From Zygnema circumcarinatum (Eukaryota; Streptophyta; Zygnematophyceae; Zygnematales; Zygnemataceae), in NCBI GenBank assembly GCA_037447605.1, contig CM074806.1:4771287-4835286 (forward strand): a stretch of 64,000 bases of DNA, in the 5' to 3' direction. Shown one piece after another: positions 12,173 through 23,700 of this stretch (position 1 is the stretch's first letter; the number at the start of each line of letters is the position of its first letter). The notes under the pieces are model-generated. The model did not search any database, was not told where the DNA came from, and saw nothing but the letters and a program-made list of their open reading frames with translations. The position numbers and the translations under genes were made by a program.

Positions 12173-13926
12173 AAGAAGACAGCACCTTCGAGGAGGTCGA
12201 AGGAGTGGGTGAAAATTTCCCTTCGGCTTCGGCATATCCTTGACATTTCCAAAAATAAAAAGCTGATCGATTTTGATCATTTCTTATGTGAAATACCGAT
12301 AAAGACTAGAGCGTTCAGCATTTTTGTATGCCTTGTTACTGCGTTTGATTGTGAGGTCCTGCATTTGTATTCATCCCCTGCACGTTCGGCAGCACTCTCC
12401 ATCTCTGTCACAGGAGAGGTTGGTCGACGATGTTCTCAAAGCACTTCCAAACGAGCCATGTTGGTTCAGCAAGAGCATACGGCCAACGTGTTACTCGTCA
12501 AGAAAAGACGAGAGCCCCATACACATGCGCACAGCAGAATCTTTCCACCCATGTGCTTTTGTTTTGCTGAGCACATGGAGATGAAGTTCAAGTGCCGTGG
12601 AGCTGTGGAAGTCCACGCTTGCTAAAATGATTTTAAAAAATCAAAACATGTCATGGAAAGTGAACAATGAGTTTACATAAGCAAACCGCTCCTTCTCTGT
12701 TCCTACAAACGTGAGATGTAATGCAAGCTGGGGGTGAAGTGTTTACCTCTTCTTTCCTCCACCCTCCCCTCCGCTCCACCGCCGCCATCTCTCTTTTCTC
12801 CTCGTTTCAAAGCACAGCTCACAGTGCTCGGGTAGAAGCCCCCCTCCAAGCTTGCGCAGTGATGCGAAGGCATGCTCGCATGCCATGGAGCCATGGAGCC
12901 ATGGAATCCACATGCTATGGAGGCCGTGCCATGGGCATGCCTGACTGGGGACCGAGTCCGCCAACCTCCTTTCTGACAGTGTGAACGTTTTTCCCTGGAA
13001 AGTGGTTCGAATGTCGGCGAACTCAGTACAGTAATTCCGACTGTGGGCGTGCGCGTGCCGACAAAAAGAGATGCGGAAAACGTCGTCAGCACGTTGACCG
13101 CCAGCGTCGCGTTGACCGCCAGCCGGGGCGCGGAACGTCGTCGGAGGAAATCGTGACCGTTCGATTCCGCGATCGACGGTCCAAGTGTCGATTATTCGGC
13201 CCTCATTTGGCCTCGCGATGATGGCGATGCCATGAAATGGTGCATGGACAACAACAACAACAACAACAATGCCAATCCACTCGCCATGTACATTTGATGG
13301 CCCATCGTGAGATCCATGCTACTTCCAGTTCATCCACTCGCCTATTCATGCAAACAACAACAACAACAGCAGACAACAATGCAAAATGACCAAGCACCAG
13401 GGTGGTTGGCCCAACTGGCCACTTGACGACTTCAAGTCATTGGAAACGCACCCATGCGAGTTCATCTCAGGTTCACGCAAAAATTACGCATCGTAAAAAA
13501 TAAGAAAGTTTCAGCTACCAAAGAACCGTTACATTGCTTGCTTACCCCTCGTTCTACAATAGTCTGCCACTCAACTCTCAGCTTCCATAAAAAGTCAATG
13601 ACAATCCTAAAAAGTAAACCCTAGCTCTGCGAATTAATCCCAATAATCCCAACAATCCCAGTCATATTTACCACACGTTCATTATTCACAAACCCAAAAA
13701 TTTTGGCGGAAGACCACCTCCAAAGGCCTGCTCGTTTCCTGTCCCCTCTTCCTCTTCCAAAACCAGCCCTCCACTTCTCCCTTCTCTCCTTCTTCACAAG
13801 CACTTTTAGGGCGGTCTCTCGTGCCTTGCACCTCCACTCCATATTGTAGCTGTGAAAAAATACAGGGACACTATTCTGTACAACTGTCCCTTAAGGTCCC
13901 TGCAGGAGGGAGGGGGGTGAATGAAG
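12173..13926. other. Convergent intergenic region between TERT and kinase
   Basis: Both 3' UTRs must lie here. I see no convincing gene. Notable contents are a CCATGG-rich block (about 12878-12940), a GC-rich stretch with near-repeats of GTTGACCGCCAGC near 13095-13125, and two CAA/AAC microsatellites (about 13246-13270 and 13353-13375). Confidence 0.5.
13246..13375. repeat. Two short (AAC)n microsatellites
   Basis: Runs of AAC/CAA trinucleotides at about 13246-13270 and 13353-13375. A similar run lies at about 33896-33912 upstream of the Oxa1 gene. Confidence 0.7.
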
Positions 13927-16354
13927 TCACCGAGCAGGGCTGAATAAAGGGCAGCACCCCTTCGGGCGAGCGGCTTTGAAGGATGCAAACGAGTGTAAAG
14001 CTTGCGGATCAGCCACAATTTTCATCTGCTGCTTTTGAAGGGTCGCCACAATGGTAAGGAAGCTTGGCCGCGAATCCGGATTGGCATGCCAACATTGCTG
14101 CATAAGACTCACTAACTCTGCAGCTCCATACTCAGGCACTGGAGGGCGGGCATTCTGCAGGAAGAAGGAGAAGATTTTGAATGTGTGAAGCAGAGATTCG
14201 GTAGGAATGGTAGAGAGGGAAAAGGGAGAAGGAGAGGGGAGAGAAGAGGAGGCTGGAGGAAGAGAGGGGAAGCAAAATGCTCAACGGAGCAAGGAGCTCA
14301 CCCTGTTCACAACAGCAAAGGCAGCTTGTACTGCCGTCATTCCGCTGAACGGCAGTTCTCCGGTTATAATCTCCCACAGCACGATCCCAAAACTGTACAC
14401 ATCCACCTTGTCGTTGTATGACTTGTGCTCGATCATCTGATAGCCGTCCTCCCCTCCCCTCCTTTAGTCCACAAGATTGACCAGGGCTCAGCTTCTAAGG
14501 CAGATGACAAAACACACGAAAAAGCTGCCTAAAAGGGGCAGACTACCTGCTACGAGAAAGAGAGAGAGAGAGATAATCGATGAAGGGATTGGAAGCAAGA
14601 AGATGTCTATAGACAAGTGAGAACAGAGTACAAGGGAGAGGAAATATGAAGGGGAGTCTCTATGGATGAAAAGCACTTACTTCAGGTGCCATCCAGCGGT
14701 AGGTGCCCATCTCAGCAGTCATTTCAACTCTTTGATCGGCAAGTCGCGACACTCCAAAATCAACAACCTTCACTCTGCCGTCCTCCGCAAGGATCAGATT
14801 GTCAGACTTCAGATCTCTGTGGATGACTCCCTGCAGCATGACCAGCGCATAAAGGTTTTTCAGAATCCACTTGATGACTCGCAGACACAGAACCCTGTAC
14901 TAGCAGATGACCAGGCTCCATCCACAACAGCAGCGACAACGGTCATGTCCTGCATAGCGCAGAGAGCCTGAACCCTGCCTTGGATTCCGACTTCATGATG
15001 CCATAAACGTAGTATACAGCACATTTCTTGCTTTCCTAGGAGAGGGTACTCCGATTAGAAATGATGCGGAGGAGCACACCTCTTTTTGAAGGTACGCCAT
15101 TCCCTGTGCAATGTCGAGAGCAAGAGCCACCACCTCGTGGGTGGGAAGCCGCCCTTCCAGTCCATGCAAAAAGCTGCGAAGGGTTCCCTTGCTCAAGAAC
15201 TCCGTTATGACCATATAAAGGGGAGGCTTCTGACATGCCCCGATGAACTGCTCACATCCCCCGCACCCCGTTTTTTCTAACATAAGCTCATCGAACAACC
15301 AGAGTCCAAATAAAGATAGTTCTAATAGTTCTGAATCCTCTTCATGAAGCAAAATAAAGTAGCAGCCTCTGAGGCATCACAGAGTCCAGCAGAAGTAGAT
15401 TCAGATATTGATACTTAAAAAAGAAAATGAAGAAAAGAAGGAGGAAAATGGTTAGAATCAGGATAGTTAGGAGCAATTGTGGAGCAATGTGTCTGTAAGA
15501 ACATGTAATCACCGTTCCATGAACAAAGCCGCTTAGAGAGTCATAAGCTTCTACTCTCTCGTTTCATAATTGAAAAAATAAGAAAAACTTGCGAGACACT
15601 CATAAACCCGACTCGATAACACTTTGATCAAACATTGACAGCCTCCCACTGAGTCCGTCACACGTCAAACCTGACCAAACCCTTCCGAAGCCAAGCATGC
15701 AGGTTCTCACTTCCCCCCTCCCCTCGCTGCCCTCTCTCCCCCCTCTCCCCTCTCTCACCTCTCTCCACCTCCCCTCTCCCCTCTCATCCCCACTCCCCCT
15801 CCCCCTCCCCCTCCCGCTCTCCCCCTCTGCCCCACTCCCTCCCTCCCTCCCTGTCCCCCTCCTTCCCTCCACCCTTCGTTCCCTCTCTCATCCCTCCCTC
15901 CCTCCCTCCCTCCACCCCTCCTTCCATCCCTCCATCCCTCCATCCCTTCCTTCACCCTTCCCTTCCCCTCTGTCTCCCTCTACCATACCTCCACGATGTT
16001 GGGATGCGACAGCCTCGCAAACATGGCGACCTCCTGATTGAAGTGCTTCTCCAGCTTCCTCTTCTCTTCCTCATTCTCCGGCTCCCGCAGAATCTTCACT
16101 GCCACCATCCTTTCCTTATAGTTTCCGCGATACACGCGTCCGTACGACCCTGAAGCGACCTTTTGCCCTAAATAGAGCTTCGTCAGATCGACGCTCCACA
16201 TCTCATACCCCTTCAGCGGCTGCCATGGCGCCTCCTGCTGCTGCTCTCCCGCAACTCCGCCAATGCCTCGCTCCCCCGACCCGAGCATCGTCCCTTCTCT
16301 CTCAATCCCTCTCTCTCGCCCCTCCATACTCTCTCTGCCGTCCTCCTCCGCCAT
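13927..16354 (-). CDS. HT1-like Raf-family (MAPKKK-like) protein kinase
   Basis: Cytosolic Ser/Thr (dual-specificity type) kinase of the plant Raf-like group; closest by eye to Arabidopsis HT1, which acts in CO2-controlled stomatal movement. That role cannot be assumed in an alga. Five exons: 16354-15989, 15247-15080, 14830-14681, 14436-14302 and 14154-13927, total 1,047 nt (348 aa), every exon a multiple of three. Seen in order: [20 protein letters not shown] (start of the kinase domain with the Gly-rich loop), VAVKIL (ATP-binding Lys), [46 protein letters not shown] (catalytic loop), [11 protein letters not shown] (DFG), [28 protein letters not shown] and [12 protein letters not shown]. All catalytic residues are present, so it should be active. 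A short Glu/Arg-rich N-terminus precedes the kinase domain and a short tail follows. It is transcribed away from the myosin gene. Confidence 0.92.
15710..15980. repeat. C/T-rich low-complexity tract in kinase intron 1
   Basis: Plus strand is nearly pure pyrimidine with CCCTC and CTCCC repeats, including a (CCCCTC)n block near 15790-15815. In the kinase transcript it is purine-rich. It lies between exon 1 and exon 2. Confidence 0.75.
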
Positions 16355-16565
16355 GGAGCTCCAGCTGCATATGGCAGAAGACTAGGTTCATTAGAGATCC
16401 TGCACGAGCTCGACCATGGCGGCGCCGCTCCGCCCCATCTCCATGGCGGCGAGGAAAGCAGGGGAAGCGGGAGCGGGAGGGACTGAGGACAATGGCGGCA
16501 GCTCTGGTCCTCCAAGGGGCCGTTCACTTGGCCTTTGTGCATTCTGTACGTTACCCGAACTTACC

Positions 16566-16740
16566 TGACGTCATCAAACGGGGTAGAGACCTGGAGAGGT
16601 GACGAGTTTCAAACCGCGCGGACAGGTTTGCGACTTTCAGCGGGCGCGCCTTCAGACCGGAAGGCGTCGGGCAGAAAATGACGTCATTCAGTTTCGGGTG
16701 TCAGACTGACGCTTTAGTCCGAAAAGAAAATATGACGTCA
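16566..16740. promoter_or_regulatory. Cluster of three TGACGTCA palindromes
   Basis: Exact TGACGTCA at 16566-16573, 16679-16686 and 16733-16740. This is the classic bZIP (TGA/CREB-type) binding core. Position 210-390 bp upstream of the kinase start suggests promoter elements; binding is inferred. Another copy lies at 31009-31016. Confidence 0.45.
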
Positions 16741-17147
16741 GCAACTGTCGTTTCTCTATCTGCAAAAACCGCGTCCTGAGTTTATTTTGGAAAACCAACA
16801 AACCAAAAAAACTGGCGCGTAACAAAAACTGCAAAATTGGACCGTACGAAAACGTACAAATCGGAGATGCGGCTCCGAAAATATCATTGGGCAGGTCAAG
16901 ATCGGTCCTGCTCGGTGGATTGAGAGGCATTATGAAAGACGGCAGAGGCCGTACGCTCAACGTATCATAACCGTACGGCTGCGCCTGTAGGATTGACCGT
17001 ACGGAGGTCGGTGGCGGCAGCCGCGAGTCGCGGCCCTTCGGGGCGTTGACCGGGCCGGCCCTTCCGCGGCCCGCGGGAAGGGCAGGCCGGGCTGACGGAC
17101 GGACGGACTGAACGGACGGCTGGCACGTGCGAAAATTTTAATTATTC

Positions 17148-17276
17148 GCGTCAATGAGGTGCGTATGGCTCAGAAAGATATTGTTTGCGTCAATGCAGTG
17201 CGAATGGCCGAGGAAAGAGTTTTTTGTGTCAATGAAGTGCGAATGGATCAGAAAAATATTGTTTGGGTCAATGACG
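17148..17276. repeat. 39-bp tandem repeat, about 3.3 copies
   Basis: Units at 17148-17186, 17187-17225 and 17226-17264 are each exactly 39 bp; a partial fourth runs to 17276. Each starts G(C/T)GTCAATG and contains GTGCGAATGG or a close variant. It lies about 470 bp upstream of the myosin start codon in the shared promoter. The period is a multiple of three so a small open frame exists, but I see no sign it is translated. Confidence 0.85.
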
Positions 17277-17741
17277 TTCCATGAGTCGCGCGTGCCCCAA
17301 GGAGCCTCGTTGACGCGGGAGTTACGTGGCCAAGGGTGGGCTCTTAACAGCGTTTCACAGTTCCGTGTTGGGCCACGGACCCTCTAAACCCAGGGAGGTC
17401 AGTTTGGGATCTCGACCGACGCAAGCGACGGGGCGGGTGACGTGTTGCATGCGGGGGAGTAGTTTCAACGGGAGCCATCTGTTGAGGTTCTATGAGCAAT
17501 CGTTGCTACTGGAACGGGCGCACCATAGAACGGGAGGCTGTGTCACAGTGCCATGGGCTGGAGAGAGGTCGACTGTGAGGCCATGGCGGAGAGGGGGGAG
17601 GAGGGGGAGGTTGCAGGGTAGCAGGGATGTGGAGGAAGGGAGGAAGGCGGTGGATGTAGGGAATAAGAGAGGGAAGAAGGGAAGGAAGAAGGGAGAGGAC
17701 GGTGGGAGGGAAGGGGAGGAGGGAAGGAGAGTGAGAGAGTC

Positions 17742-20700
17742 ATGGAGGTGCCTAATATGTTCGCTGAAAATGCAGCTGTGTGGGTGCCGGATATGCGAGA
17801 CATGTGGGTGAAGGCGCAAGTACTCAAGCAGCAAGCTGACAATTTGACGGTGCACCTGATCAAGGACAAGCGCGTGGTGAGTTCTTCTGAAACAAGCATT
17901 CCTGTGCTCGCTGTCTTATCATATCTCATTTCCCAGCTCACAAAATGATGGAGCCAAGTGAACGAGCAACCTGGGGGTCAAGCATCAAGCTGGAAACTAG
18001 TACAGAAAAAATTAGGGCTCAGGGTCAGGAACGAAAGGCGCCCTCTTGCCTGCTAAGATTCAGCTTTTGCCTTAGTCCCCTGCATTTTGCGAGCAAGCTT
18101 TCACATTCTGCAGATGAGGCTTCGAGGACGTAAAGGCGGATGTTTTGAAGTAGAAAAACCCGTCAGCGTACCAGGCATTGCTGCTGAAGTCTTTGATGCT
18201 GGCAGGTGACGGTGAGGGCCTCGGAATGTTATCTGAGGGAGGAGCATTCTCGGACGGTGGATGACATGACGCGCCTCGCTTACCTTCATGAGCCAGGCGT
18301 CCTTCATAACCTTCACCAACGATATGAAATTGATCAAATATATGTACGTCTTGGGACTACCTTGTCAATTTTCTGTGGCACTGTATTAGGAATTGGTTTC
18401 TCCCGATGCTGAGACAAATGTCTATCCACGAATGCTGCCCCAGCAACCTCAAGCTTATTCGTTTTCTCACATGAACATTGTACCCATATAGATGTTACAC
18501 CAAACCAACACATCACAGAGTATGCTTATTCATGAATTAACGTAAAATGATAGAAGGAAGTTGCACTGCTCTCACCCTGCGCGCCTGTACATAATCACCG
18601 ACGGATAGTATGGTGATCAGAAGTGATCTGAGGTAGCTCGTTTAGGTAGGCATTCATGTTACCTCTGTCAGAATCTTGTATGCATTGGGTGCCATGCTTT
18701 CAGAATATTATTGATACTAGTGATAATAATAGTGAAGTAATGGCAATGGCGACATCATCAAATGTACAGAGGAAATGGCCAATATGAAGAACCATTGTGA
18801 AAAGATAACAAATGACTAGGGAAGGGGTTTTACCGTATAGGAACATTAAACGTTATTTAGTTTGTGACTCTGGGATGAGTTTAGGACACTTTCTTTCTGT
18901 TGAAATTGAGAAAAGGTGGGACGATGGCAAAATCTCTTCGCTTCGATTCCACCATATTTTCCTCCCAGCCAGAACTACTACTACAGAAAGTGTGCCAGAT
19001 GTTTTCTTGTGAACCCGCGTGATTTGGTGTCATGCAAAAAGCATATTGTGAAGGAATATAATAGTACTGTTCATGAGTGTGGGGTCAAAAACTCAGGTGC
19101 TTTTACTCTTTCTGGTGTTTGTTTGGATTGAGTTTTTGTTAACTTGATGCCTTGATCTGTACTTATTGGTCGTATATTATTTACTTGGAAGTAAAGAATC
19201 TGAACGTTTGCTGCCTCTTAACGAAGCGCTGTGTTGATGCAGACCTATACGGGACGCATCCTGATTGCTGTAAACCCATATGCTCCCCTGCCTAAGCTTT
19301 ACGACAGCACCATGAGAGAGCAGTATTTGGGGGCTCCACTTGGAGCACAGGCTCCCCATGTCTTTGCGGTGGCAGATGCTGCTTACAGGTCAGAAAACCT
19401 CACAGGATAAGTAAATCTCCTCAACCAACAAAGTCTTGAAACCCCTGAATAAGTTGCCGGGGGAGCTTGCTTGTTTTGCATCTTTACAACCACATGAGCG
19501 GTGCGGTTTGACCGAAGGCTTCTATCCTCTTCTCTGACAGTAAGTGCGAGCAGAAATGGGTAGGCAGAGCTCCATGGTGCATGAGTTCTATAATCTTGAA
19601 GACCGCAAAACTTTCCAAAACCCAAATCCAATAAAGGCTCTTCCACATCCCTTTTTTAAAAGCAGCTTTTGTGGACGTAAAGCTACTTTGTCTTTGCCAA
19701 CCTCTCCAGCCATTGCGCGGTGATGGCAGGGCAATGAGGGAGGAGAAAAAAGGGCAGTCTATCCTAATCAGCGGAGAGTCCGGAGCAGGCAAAACTGAAA
19801 CCACGAAACTGGTCATGGAATATCTGGCCACAGTGTGCAGCCCTGCGGCAGACAGCATCCGCGGCATAGAGCGAATGGTCTTAGAGGTGAGCCCCATATA
19901 AGACGTTAGCTCAGAGGCTGAGTTAGGTCGAACCTGCTTACTTTGCTCCTTCAGAAGAGTGGTACAGACCATTTTCACAAAGCCTGCCCTTCGTTAGGAA
20001 CAACTGCAAGGGCTTGTTTCACTTTTGTGAAGGTCATGGAATAGGATGGGCATGCAATTGCCCTTTGATAGACACACGAAAAGCTTTTTGCAAAAGAAGA
20101 CAAATGAAAGTTTTAGAAGCAGTCTGATGGTTAGTAGCAATTGCTCTGTCTGTGCAGTCTAACCCACTTCTGGAAGCCTTTGGGAATGCGAAAACTGAAC
20201 GGAATAACAATTCGAGGTATGTCTACCTTCAGTCTGAATACGCATTGCTGTTATTTGAAAAAAAAGCTGACGCACAAAGCTCATCAAAGACGCACAAATG
20301 AGAGGATATAATGAGGTATTGCTGACTGCCGATTTGTGCAGCCGATTTGGGAAGTTTATCAAGGTCAAGTTTGATCGAATGGGGAGAGTCTCCGGCGCAG
20401 CAATTTTGTCATACCTTCTGGAAAAGTCGAGAGTGGTGCACATCAATGAGGGGGAGAGGAATTACCACTGTTTTTACCAGCTCTGCTATGGAGCCTCTGC
20501 AGAGGTAGCTGCTTCACCACTCCTTGCACAAATTTTTCATGTTGGAGAAAATGAGAGCCAAAATTCAGTGCGAACTCCAACTTCTGCAGGAGAAATTTGA
20601 AACAAGCCAAAGGACATTCTTTGACAAACTGATGACTTCTAGTCTACAGTCTTCCTTTGCAGGGCTATCTTTTGGTTCAACTCATGAATAGACGGGATGG

Positions 20701-23700
20701 CGGGGAGTGGGTGCAGGAGGCCAAGAAGTACAAACTGACAAGTTACCGAGCCGAAGATTTCCGGTATCTCAATCAAAGCAGCTGCTATGAGGTGGATAAG
20801 CCTGATAAGAATAGTACGGAGTTTGGGCTCACAAAGCGAGCGATGAGTATTCTTCAATTCTCAACAGACGAGCAGGTGAGTAGTGCAAGCCCTCTCTCTT
20901 TCTCTGCTACCTGCAAAGCCTTCTTTCGTAAAAGCATCCTAAATGGACTCTCTCCGTGTCTCTGTTTGTGTGTTGGGGGGTTATCTTCTGGGCAGGAGTC
21001 TGTTTTCAGAGTGGTTTCAGCCATTCTGCACTTGGGAAATGTCTCGTTCGAGATGGACCCATCGCAAAGCGTAGTGCAGGTGATAGCGGGAGAGGCGGAG
21101 AAGCACCTTCACTATACAGCCGAGCTTCTCAGGTAAGGCAGGTAGAGCCCTTCACCTGAATGGAACAGCAGAAGCCGCTCCTAATGTGCCTTGAATAGAG
21201 AGAGCATTTGTCAGTTGTTCACATCTTGTCACTCAACATCTCAGCAACCACTCTGCTGAAAGTTGTTCCCCCCCTCCCCCCCTTTTTTTTTCCATTAGAT
21301 GCGATGAATCTGCACTGCGGCAATCTCTCCTCACCTCCACCATGAAGGTTTCAGGGGATGTCATCATCCTCCCAGCGCGCGATGTGAAGGCAGCAGAAGT
21401 GAAAAGAAATTCCCTTGCGAAAAACCTCTACTCTTCCCTGTTTGACTGGTAACAAAACTTCTCTTGAATCACAACTGGATAAGCAACTTATTGTGAAGGA
21501 GATACCCACAACGCTTGCTATGCATATATCATGCATTTGTTGCTTCATATGGCTTTATACTTTCAGCTCCTTGACTTGAAGCAGTCTGTCCTTCAGGATT
21601 GTCGCAAAAGTGAACGCTGCGATTGGAGAAGAAGGGACGGAGGAGGTGACGGAGGGCTTCATCGGAATTCTCGACATCTACGGATTCGAACACTTCAAGC
21701 TGAACAGGTTGTAAAAATCGCAAAAATCGGCCATTTTTATGATGTAGATTTCGCGTTCTATGTTCATATGAAGTCGAGGTTATTACTATTCGCGATTAAG
21801 TCCCAAGCAAACATCTGCTAGAGACACGAGAATGGCTTAATGGGTTTTTTTCCTGTTTTGAGGGGTTCTTTCTGAGGATGCTTCTCTTGAAGAATATTCA
21901 CTTTTGTATTCTTTTCCCTCATAGAATTTCCTTTCCATGTTTGAACCTCCCATTGTTTCTACTCTTCCTTGTTGGGTGGTGTTTCAGAAAGTTGCTAGTT
22001 TTTCAGAGTCTGTAGTTTTCGTTATTTCTTTTTTCAGTCCCTCACTCGGCGCACAACTGGGCCCCCAGTTGGGCCGTACAGTTTTGAGCAGCTCTGCATC
22101 AACTTGGCCAATGAGAAGCTCCAACAGCACTTTAACTTTGTAAGGCCACCAATCAAATCTCATCTCAAAAGAGGAAGTTGAGTAAACCACATTCTCATTT
22201 TGCAGATTGATGAATAGATAGTTTCCTGTCACTTATTTTCGCGTTGAAAGTGGTTTGCAGCACGTGCTGAAGTCAGAGCAGGAGGAGTATGAGATGGAGG
22301 AGATCAATTGGAGCAGGATCGCTTTCACAGACAATCAGGATTGTCTCGACCTCATAGAAGGGGTCAGTGAAGACTGTCTCTCTCGTTTGTAAATTTCAAA
22401 TCAATGCCTAAATTTGCGGTTTGCTTTCTTGTCGGAGGAAACCCTAAAGCCTCCAAAAGCCCAAGCTCCTCAAAATCGACCTTTGGAAAATAGTTGCGTC
22501 GATGACTGCAAAGATTCTGCTGACAGAGGAGAAAGGTTTATCGATATCTGATGATGTGCAGAATTTTGGCATTCTTTCATCGCTTGACAGTGCATGGTGA
22601 GTAGTCTTCCCTGCACTCTTCTTCAGTGTTCTGTGGTTGTTTCGGCCTTTGTAGAAATTCCTACTGGGCTAATCAAAAGTATGTACATACTATCACCTCG
22701 CAAAGCATGTGGATAACCTACTGCGCTGATCTGCTTCTGCCTAGCAAACCTTTGTTTGCTGCAGCATGATGGAGTCGACCACAGCAGAATTGTTCACACG
22801 AAGACTTTCAGCCCAGTGGTCAAAGCATGACCGGTTCATGAAGCCCAAAACTTCTCGCACTGAGTTCGTGTTGGACCACTATGCGGGAAAAGTGAGAGCC
22901 GCTTGCCATCTTTGAGGGTTACCACTTTCTGTCTCTGCTTCAGAGTACTCCAAAATCCTATCATGAAGCTATGTCTACAACCAATCCCTTAGACAAACGA
23001 AGAACGGAAGCAATTACATCGTTACAAGGAGTTTGGAACGGAACGGTTCGAATGCATGGAGTGTTTGTGACGCAATAGGTCAACAGTGAGCATGCGAATG
23101 TTTGCAAAGCATCCCAATGGCCAATGGCCAATGGCTAATGGTTAACTAGTTAAAAGAATATGTAAAACGTATATCTGGAAGATCTGTATTATTGTTCACG
23201 ATAATGACTACCCCAAAAAGCACTGCAACTCTCCACCTAGCGAGTGCTGAAGCTCCCCCTCCTGCTGCAGGTGACGTACTGTACGGACGAGTTCATCACG
23301 AAGAACAAAGACGCTGTCATTCCGCAACATTTTGAGCTCCTTTCTCTCTCCGGCGACGAATTCATCGCTCGCATGTTCCCCCAAGACAAGCTCGCGCAGG
23401 TTTCGAGATCCAAGTTTCTGTCTCTAGGGACCTCCTTCAAGGTAGACATGAAATGAAATTCTCATACTAATGCTGTGTTCAGACTTTGTTTCTCATGCAT
23501 TTTGAAACGCTCGCTAGTTGGGGCATTTGGAAGTGATGTTCGAAAGCCCGGCTGTTGTTTAAAGGTGATTGCTTTTCTTTTTGTATGTGCAGCTGCAATT
23601 GGGAACACTGCTGAATGACATAAACAACACTCATCCACACTATATTCGCTGCATAAAGCCCAACTTGGAGAAACATCCACGTGTGTTTGAAAAGAAAGTC

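Larger units (their letters stand above)
16355..17741. promoter_or_regulatory. Divergent promoter region between kinase and myosin
   Basis: 1.4 kb without a credible gene. It holds three TGACGTCA palindromes (16566-16573, 16679-16686, 16733-16740), CCGTACGG-type palindromes (near 16842, 16949, 16971 and 16997), a GC-rich block at 17005-17120, three and a third copies of a 39-bp tandem repeat (17148-17276), and a purine-rich 5' leader before the myosin ATG (about 17575-17740). Confidence 0.55.
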
